This document shows positions 5,681 through 9,647 of a stretch of DNA of 9,647 bases, piece by piece (position 1 is the stretch's first letter; every line of letters begins with the position of its first letter). The position numbers were made by a program, and so were the translations under genes. Under the pieces are notes generated by a model, which had not been told where the DNA came from, did not search any database, and saw nothing but the letters and a program-made list of their open reading frames with translations. The stretch is from an uncultured Hyphomicrobiales bacterium. Its GTDB lineage: Bacteria > Pseudomonadota > Alphaproteobacteria > Rhizobiales > Beijerinckiaceae. The stretch lies in contig CAIWVR010000418.1 of the NCBI GenBank assembly GCA_903916165.1, forward strand, positions 1 through 9,647, read 5' to 3'.

Positions 5681-6433
5681 TCACGCCTCTTTGGCGACGC
5701 TCAATCCCTTGACGCCATAGGTCTCGATCAATTCCGCCACAAAGCCCTGCCTGCGCGCGGCCTGCACGAAGCTTTCGAGCCATGCGGCAGCAGCCTGTTT
5801 GGCCTTGGGGACGCCGATCGCCTGCTGGACGGTCATGAAACGCCCCTCGAGCAGGCGGGCGCCGGGCAGGTTTTCCACGTCGCTGACCAGGCGTGCGCGC
5901 AGGCCCGCGAGGGCGTCAAAGCCACCCGCGGCGAAGAGATCGAAACTGGCGTCTACGCCTGGCGCATGAACGAGTTCCGCTTTTGCGATTTTGCGATCGA
6001 GACAGAGGCCATAGGCCGTACGCTCGGCCACAGCGATGCGGTGTCCCTTCACATCGACATCGTCGATCCCCTGGATCGGAGAGCCTGCGGGGACCAGATA
6101 GGTCGCCTCTATCTCGGAATAGGCGGATGTGAAGGCAATCGCTGCGGCGCGTTGCGGCTCGGCGCCGATGAGAGCAATGTCCCAGGCGTCGGAGCCCGCC
6201 AGATCGGCGAGCGCGCCGGGGTTGGGGTAGGTGACATATTCAAGCTTCAGGTCGAGGCAGGCTGCGATGGCGGCCGCCATGTCGGGCGAGACGCCGGCAG
6301 GGCCATTTTCGGGCGTTCGTGCGGAGACGAGCAGGAAATTCGACATGTTGATCGCCGCGCGCAGCGTGCCGTTCGGTGCCAGGGCGTGGCGGATTTCCGA
6401 CGCCATCGGGGCGAGGTCGACGTGAAACGGCAT
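5681..6433 (-). CDS. Family-3-like solute-binding protein without signal peptide
   Basis: This 250-residue protein has the bilobal periplasmic binding-protein (PBPb) fold pattern seen in amino-acid ABC receptors. Lobe 1 starts LAPNGTLRAAINMSNFLLV (18-36) and has GVSPDMAAAIAACLDLKLEYV (47-67). The hinge-proximal stretch is WDIALIGAEPQRAAAIAFTS (84-103), followed by YSEIEATYLVP. Lobe 2 has VKGHRIAVAERTAYGLCL (128-145). The start at 6433 is firm: AAGGAGG lies 5 bp upstream, and the in-frame upstream extension overlaps the tRNA gene. From this start there is no signal peptide, so as written the protein is cytoplasmic, unlike classical receptors. Similar signal-less members occur in related bacteria, as I recall. 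No ABC permease or ATPase gene is nearby. It is read before the TctC-type gene on the same strand and could be in one transcript with it. Ligand unknown; a soluble binding or sensory role is possible. Confidence 0.75.
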   Translation of the reverse strand: MPFHVDLAPMASEIRHALAPNGTLRAAINMSNFLLVSARTPENGPAGVSPDMAAAIAACLDLKLEYVTYPNPGALADLAGSDAWDIALIGAEPQRAAAIAFTSAYSEIEATYLVPAGSPIQGIDDVDVKGHRIAVAERTAYGLCLDRKIAKAELVHAPGVDASFDLFAAGGFDALAGLRARLVSDVENLPGARLLEGRFMTVQQAIGVPKAKQAAAAWLESFVQAARRQGFVAELIETYGVKGLSVAKEA

Positions 6434-6606
6434 GATGGCCTCCTTGTCCTGACACGCGGATGATGCCATGCGCAGCCAAATCGCGCGCCGCATCGCCGGC
6501 AGGAAAACAGCATGGCGACCGGATTGGCAATGCGGTTGTTCTGGAAGGACGTTGCGTGCATCGGAGCCCGCAGGCCGGCACGACAGATCGCATGTGTCGA
6601 AAGAAA

Positions 6607-6683
6607 TGGTACCGCCACCCCGGCTTGAACGGGGGACCTCTAGATCCACAATCTAGCGCTCTAACCAACTGAGCTATGGCGGC
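6607..6683 (-). tRNA. tRNA-His (anticodon GTG)
   Basis: The minus strand folds into a full cloverleaf of 77 nt including an encoded CCA (6609-6607). It has a 7-bp acceptor stem GCCGCCA/TGGCGGT, a D arm GAGC/GCTC type, an anticodon stem CTAGA/TCTAG with loop TTGTGGA (anticodon GTG), variable loop AGGTC, and T arm CCCCG/CGGGG with TTCAAGC. The first pair is G1-U72 and the discriminator is A73. The base encoded at -1 is T, not the G-1 found in nearly all tRNA-His. This matches the derived form described for a group of alphaproteobacteria with a matching divergent histidyl-tRNA synthetase. The gene reads toward the binding-protein gene that starts 173 bp further on. Confidence 0.96.
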
Positions 6684-6704
6684 ATGTCTTGGTGTGCGGC
6701 GCGG

Positions 6705-6733
6705 AACCTAGAAGCAATGGTCTGGCATTGCAA
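6705..6733 (-). promoter_or_regulatory. Candidate promoter of tRNA-His
   Basis: On the minus strand TTGCAA (6733-6728), a 17-bp spacer and TAGGTT (6710-6705) make a sigma70-like promoter about 21 bp upstream of the tRNA 5' end. GCAATG (6714-6719) and CATTGC (6726-6731) form a perfect 6-bp inverted repeat inside it. The match is modest; spacing and position are the main support. Confidence 0.4.
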
Positions 6734-6779
6734 GCACGCTGAGCCGTTTTTCGAAAATCTTCGCAAGGCACGGGTTGGG

Positions 6780-6814
6780 AAGAAAAAACGCCCTCCGGGC
6801 GGACCGGAGGGCGT
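6780..6814 (-). terminator. Strong intrinsic terminator of the phasin operon
   Basis: ACGCCCTCCGG (6788-6798 on the plus strand) pairs perfectly with CCGGAGGGCGT (6804-6814) over 11 bp with a 5-base loop. Read leftward the stem is followed by a run of T residues (6788-6782) and then CTT. It lies 25 bp past the stop of the distal phasin gene. Confidence 0.92.
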
Positions 6815-6838
6815 GACTGTCAGGGCATCAGGGCGAGC

Positions 6839-7390
6839 TTATGCGGCGACCTGAAGGCTCTTGGTGAAGGAGGCCTTGATCGGCTCGACGCTGTCGGTCG
6901 AGACCTGCTGGATCAGCGCGGCAATTTCCTTCGTCTGCGTGTTCAGGGTCTCGAACTGCGTCCTGGCATGTTCGCCCTGCAGCGTGATGGCGTCCGAGAT
7001 GGACCTGGTGGCGAGCAGCGCCTTGAGGAAAGCAAATTGCGCGTCCGAATTCGCCTTGATGGCGTCGAGCGCCTTCAGGTTGATGTCGCTCACGCCCTTC
7101 GAGATCGTCGACAGGCTGGTCTCCACGGAGGAGGACGCCACTTCCGCGGCGGCCTTCAGCTTTTCATAGATCACCCTGGTCTTTTCGACGCCTTCTTCAG
7201 CCGTGCGACGGACCTGGTCCTGCATTTCTTCGGCCTTGCTGAGGGTCGCCTCAAGCGTCTCCTGCAAGGCGGGGATCACGGAATCTGAATCCATGACAGG
7301 CGGGGTGGGGGCCGACACGGAGACCGTGGTGGCCTGGGCTTCGATGACTTCAGGCTTGGCTTTACCTGGGGGCTTGCGGGCAATGGCCAT
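6839..7390 (-). CDS. Phasin family protein (distal gene of tandem pair)
   Basis: This 183-residue protein is expected to coat polyhydroxyalkanoate granules or act as a related amphipathic-helix surface protein. The N-terminus is basic and Ala/Pro-rich (MAIARKPPGKAKP, then a Thr/Val/Pro segment to about 37). The rest, about 40-180, is almost wholly helical with heptad-like spacing: ETLEATLSKAEEMQDQV, VEKTRVIYEKLKAAAEVA and NLKALDAIKANSDAQFAFLK. The last of these matches the phasin_2 core, where a run like NSEANFAFLR is common. There is no signal peptide or membrane segment. AGGAAAGGA lies 8 bp before the ATG. It follows the other phasin gene by 27 bp on the same strand with no terminator between, and ends in a strong terminator, so the two form an operon. 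A granule role is inferred from family; phaC, phaA and phaB are not in the window. Confidence 0.85.
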   Translation of the reverse strand: MAIARKPPGKAKPEVIEAQATTVSVSAPTPPVMDSDSVIPALQETLEATLSKAEEMQDQVRRTAEEGVEKTRVIYEKLKAAAEVASSSVETSLSTISKGVSDINLKALDAIKANSDAQFAFLKALLATRSISDAITLQGEHARTQFETLNTQTKEIAALIQQVSTDSVEPIKASFTKSLQVAA

Positions 7391-7417
7391 GGAACGGGTC
7401 CTTTCCTGACGCGGTGG

Positions 7418-7771
7418 TCACTTGTTGAAGGCGGCCGCCTTTTGCACGGCGTCGCCAAGTTCCTTCATCTGCGCTTCGATCGCGGCGAGCTGGCTCTTCA
7501 GGAATTCAGCCTGGATCGCCATTACGTCCTGCATATCCTTGGCATGGACGAGCTTGTCGGCGAGGTCGAAAGCCGAGTTCACATTGCTTTCAGCGAAGGC
7601 CACGGCCTTGGCGGACATGTCCTTGGCACCGGGAAGCGCGGGGGTCGCGTCGAGCGCGCCCGTGGTCTTCTGAACGGCACCCATGAAGCTTTCGAACGCC
7701 TTGCGGGCCTGGGCCACGCTGCGTTCGGCGAAATCACGCATCTCCGGCGGGACGTCATAAGGATTGGCCAT
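7418..7771 (-). CDS. Phasin family protein (proximal gene of tandem pair)
   Basis: This small helical protein of 117 residues begins MANPYDVPPEMRDFAERSVAQ, a start I recognise in rhizobial phasins. Helical segments include QARKAFESFMGAVQKT (21-36), SAKAVAFAESNVNSAFDLADKLVHA (53-77) and DVMAIQAEFLKSQLAAIEAQ (82-101). AFAESN...AFDLADKLV followed by IQAEFLKSQ is the family's characteristic order. The ATG at 7771 is preceded by AGGAG at 8 bp. An in-frame ATG at 7816 has no good ribosome site and would add 15 unlikely residues. It is the first gene after the promoter with TGC-rich boxes, followed by a second, longer phasin 27 bp on. The likely role is coating polyhydroxybutyrate granules together with its neighbour, with expression tied to polymer through a PhaR-like repressor (inference). 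Confidence 0.88.
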   Translation of the reverse strand: MANPYDVPPEMRDFAERSVAQARKAFESFMGAVQKTTGALDATPALPGAKDMSAKAVAFAESNVNSAFDLADKLVHAKDMQDVMAIQAEFLKSQLAAIEAQMKELGDAVQKAAAFNK

Positions 7772-7840
7772 GTTGAATGCTCCTGTTCGATCCTGAATGG
7801 GGAGGCGCCGCGGCAACAGCCTGACACCGAACTTGCAGGC

Positions 7841-7869
7841 ACTCTAGCGCAAAAAATGGTGCGATGCAA
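7841..7869 (-). promoter_or_regulatory. Candidate promoter of the phasin operon
   Basis: On the minus strand TTGCAT (7869-7864), a 17-bp spacer and TAGAGT (7846-7841) form a sigma70-like promoter about 70 bp upstream of the first phasin ATG. The -35 hexamer lies inside the first GTGCGATGCA box, so a repressor bound there would block polymerase. Confidence 0.5.
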
Positions 7870-7889
7870 TATTATTGTGCGATGCACAA
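7859..7889. promoter_or_regulatory. Putative PhaR-type operator: paired TGC-rich boxes
   Basis: GTGCGATGCA is repeated exactly at 7859-7868 and 7877-7886, 18 bp apart. The second copy is extended to a perfect inverted repeat, TTGTGC-GAT-GCACAA (7875-7889). The AT-rich segment AATATTATT lies between the boxes. PhaR/AniA-family repressors of phasin genes are known to bind TGC-rich sequences, and the first box overlaps the candidate -35. The repeats are seen directly; the assignment to PhaR is inferred from the downstream phasins. Confidence 0.55.
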
Positions 7890-8266
7890 AAATCATGATC
7901 GTCTGCGGTCAGCCGGGCCCTTGAGCGCCGCGTCCGGAAGAGAGCTGAGCATCGGCTGCCGTCGGGCGGGTGCGTGTCGAAATCATCCGCAAGCCTCAGG
8001 CTTCACCCGGGCGAGGCCATGGCACAAGCGTCATTTCCTTTGATTTGACAATATCTTGCTTTCAGATCCACGCTTTTCTGTGGCAGGCCTGCGTGTGGAT
8101 ACTAACTATAAAGGCAACGAGCCGTAGGAAAGCCGAAGCGAAACTGTAATAATCTTTTAAGCCTGATCTCCTGGCCGGGAGGGCAGGTCATTCGATGAGG
8201 CCAGCCGGGACATGTGTGTTCCAGTTCATGCGTTGCGGTCCGTTGGGACCAGAGAGCCAGAGGGCC
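7890..8266. other. Non-coding divergent spacer upstream of the PAS protein gene
   Basis: No credible gene is visible here. TTGACA at 8045-8050 could be a -35 for the rightward gene, but no good -10 follows at 16-18 bp. Further on TATAAA (8107-8112) lacks a -35. ATCCACGC (8066-8073) and GCGTGTGGAT (8091-8100) form an imperfect inverted repeat enclosing the perfect palindrome GCAGGCCTGC (8083-8092). A second small palindrome, CTCCTGGCCGGGAG, is at 8168-8181. The stretch 8096-8160 is clearly more AT-rich than its surroundings. A long untranslated leader or a small RNA is possible but not demonstrated. Confidence 0.35.
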
Positions 8267-9647
8267 ATGACGACCTTCACGCGCGATCCCGGTCTGCTCC
8301 GGATGATCGACACCGTCCTTTCCGAGCCGCCTTTTGGTGCGCTCCTCGAATCTGGCGCGCCGCTGCTGGTGGTCGCCGGAGTGCCGGCGCAGGTCATTTT
8401 CGCCAATGATGCTGCACGTGCGCTGTTCGGGGTCGATCCGCAGGCCATCGCCATGCGTCTGTTCAACGGGCGCGATCCCGGTGCCCGGCGCCTGTCTGAA
8501 CTGTCCGGAAGCCTGACACCCGGCGCCGCCGCGCGTCTTGAGAAGCTGCGCTTTTTCGCCGGTCCCCGCGTTCAGATGCTGACCGTGCTGTGCCGCCGCA
8601 CGCTGGGGCCGCAGCCCCTGTTTCTTGTCGCGGTGCCCGGCGGTGCTGCGCCGGCCCGTCTCACGCCGTCGCTGCCCGCCCTCGGGCAGGACCTGCCGCG
8701 CGCGCCCACGCCGATCCCGGCACCTGTTCTCCTGACGCCTCTCATCGAGGTGCCGGTTGCAGCCGCGCCCGCACTGGAAGCAGCTATGGCCCCGAGGCCG
8801 ACACCGGTGCCGGTGACGGCTCCTGTGGCTGAGGTCGCCGCCCCGCTGCCCGTGCAGCGGCAGCCTGTTTTCATGGATCGGCCTGATCCCGTCGCCCCTC
8901 GCCGCAGCGCCGGGGAGGTGGCCGCCGATCTCGCCGAACGCCTGCACGGCGACAATGTCCGTTTCCTTTGGCAGACCAATGCCGCCCATCACTTCGTGAA
9001 GATCACCGGTGAATTGTGTGATCTCGTCGGCTGCATGACCAGCCGCCTGGTTGGGCGGTCCTTTCTCGACGTCGCAGACGAACTCGGCCTCGACCCTGAG
9101 GCAAAATTGCGCGATGCCCTGCAAAAGGGCGAGACCTGGAGCGGGCTCGAAATCCTCTGGCCGGTCGAAAATGCGGATGCCGCTTTCCCGATGACGCTGG
9201 GCGCGCTGCCGGCCTATGACCGCAACCGTCGCTTCGAGGGTTTTCGCGGCTTTGGCGTGATTCACGTCACGCAATTGCAGGACGTTGAGGCGCCGCCGCT
9301 GGCTCCCGTGCCGCTGGCCGAACGGGCCCCCGAACCCGCAGAGGCCGCAGCCCCTGAACCTGTGCCGCCCGAGCCAGCCCCCGCGCCCGCAGCGCCCGAC
9401 CCCGTGCTTGCCGCGCCGGCCCTGCTGGCGGCAGTGCCCGCGGGAAATGTTGTGGCTCTCCGTCCGCTGCATCTCGTGCCGCGCCGGGAGCCGACGGTCC
9501 CGCCGGTCGCGCAGCCGCCTGCGCTCGTCCCTGCTGCTGAAACGCCGCCGCCGGATGCCCCGGTGCAGGACGAGTCCGACATGGTGTCGCTGACGCCGGG
9601 CGAACGCCTCGCGTTCCGGGAAATCGCCCGTGCGCTCGGGGCCCGCG
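8267..9647 (+). CDS. Large PAS-domain sensor protein, probably sensor histidine kinase, N-terminal part
   Basis: The frame stays open from ATG 8267 to the window edge (460 complete codons, no stop), so the protein is larger. Residues about 24-125 look like a PAS-type domain (PLLVVAGVPAQVIFANDAARALFG). Residues 128-213 are a Pro/Ala/Val-rich linker. Residues 216-337 form a second PAS-like domain (VRFLWQTNAAHHFVKITGELCDLVG, LVGRSFLDVADELGL, FRGFGVIHVT). Residues 338-436 are another Pro/Ala-rich linker. The visible end, LTPGERLAFREIARALGAR, resembles the stretch before the final PAS and kinase domains of large alphaproteobacterial PAS histidine kinases of the PdhS/PleC sort, from memory. There is no signal peptide or membrane helix, so it should be cytosolic. 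The start is uncertain: AGAGGG lies too close to the ATG at 8267, and an in-frame ATG at 8228 is an alternative. The kinase itself lies outside the window, so that part of the call is inference. Confidence 0.7.
   Translation, partial: MTTFTRDPGLLRMIDTVLSEPPFGALLESGAPLLVVAGVPAQVIFANDAARALFGVDPQAIAMRLFNGRDPGARRLSELSGSLTPGAAARLEKLRFFAGPRVQMLTVLCRRTLGPQPLFLVAVPGGAAPARLTPSLPALGQDLPRAPTPIPAPVLLTPLIEVPVAAAPALEAAMAPRPTPVPVTAPVAEVAAPLPVQRQPVFMDRPDPVAPRRSAGEVAADLAERLHGDNVRFLWQTNAAHHFVKITGELCDLVGCMTSRLVGRSFLDVADELGLDPEAKLRDALQKGETWSGLEILWPVENADAAFPMTLGALPAYDRNRRFEGFRGFGVIHVTQLQDVEAPPLAPVPLAERAPEPAEAAAPEPVPPEPAPAPAAPDPVLAAPALLAAVPAGNVVALRPLHLVPRREPTVPPVAQPPALVPAAETPPPDAPVQDESDMVSLTPGERLAFREIARALGAR

Noticed and set aside
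4458..5720. 420-codon plus-strand open frame
   Set aside because: It is antisense to the TctC/Bug receptor gene and rich in His, Arg and Gly with no domain, so it is a shadow.
6434..6649. N-terminal extension of the signal-less binding protein to 6649
   Set aside because: The extra 72 residues would be read through the tRNA-His gene and do not form a signal peptide. The ATG at 6433 has AAGGAGG at ideal spacing.
8102..9472. 456-codon minus-strand open frame
   Set aside because: It is antisense to the PAS protein gene. The composition (Arg, Gly, His, Gln) mirrors the Pro/Ala linkers, and its start has no ribosome site. The plus-strand frame contains coherent PAS-like segments.
1..9647. CRISPR array, insertion sequence, phage genes or tRNA-associated att site
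   Set aside because: There are no regularly spaced direct repeats, no transposase or integrase frame, and no second copy of the tRNA-His 3' end in the window.

Overview
The window is GC-rich alphaproteobacterial DNA, most likely from the Hyphomicrobiales (Rhizobiales). Three things suggest this: the mix of a TctC/Bug-type receptor, tandem phasins and a large PAS sensor protein; the codon usage; and a tRNA-His gene with A73 and no encoded G-1, a trait of an alphaproteobacterial clade. I cannot name the genus from sequence alone.

Left part (1-4511). The 3' end of a molybdenum hydroxylase large-subunit gene (1-609, +) runs into a GNRA-loop terminator and an 84-bp palindromic intergenic repeat. 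Next comes a compact gentisate-pathway cluster. A leftward operon, read 3070 to 752, encodes a zeta-class glutathione transferase of the maleylpyruvate/maleylacetoacetate isomerase type, a MarR-family regulator whose start overlaps the isomerase stop, and an FAD monooxygenase of the 3-hydroxybenzoate 6-hydroxylase/salicylate hydroxylase type. A gentisate 1,2-dioxygenase-type bicupin (3240-4280, +) is divergent from it. Together these would convert 3-hydroxybenzoate to gentisate, then maleylpyruvate, then fumarylpyruvate. The fumarylpyruvate hydrolase is not in the window. The 169-bp divergent spacer holds three alternating TGTCA/TGACA half-sites, a plausible MarR operator.

Middle (4512-6814). 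Two leftward genes encode solute-binding proteins: a secreted TctC/Bug-family receptor with a clear signal peptide, and a family-3-like binding protein without one. No permease gene is present. Upstream lies tRNA-His(GTG) with a candidate promoter.

Right part (6780-9647). Two leftward tandem phasin-like genes share a promoter overlapped by TGC-rich repeat boxes that resemble PhaR-type operators, and the pair ends at a strong intrinsic terminator. After a roughly 0.5-kb divergent spacer, a rightward open frame starts at 8267 and leaves the window after 460 codons. It has two PAS-like domains separated by very Pro/Ala-rich linkers and looks like the sensory half of a large histidine kinase or other signalling protein.

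I found no CRISPR array, transposase, phage gene or clearly new system. The observations most worth following up are the divergent operator, the tRNA-His acceptor end, the phasin promoter boxes, the signal-less binding protein and the repeated 11-mer between 4323 and 4506.
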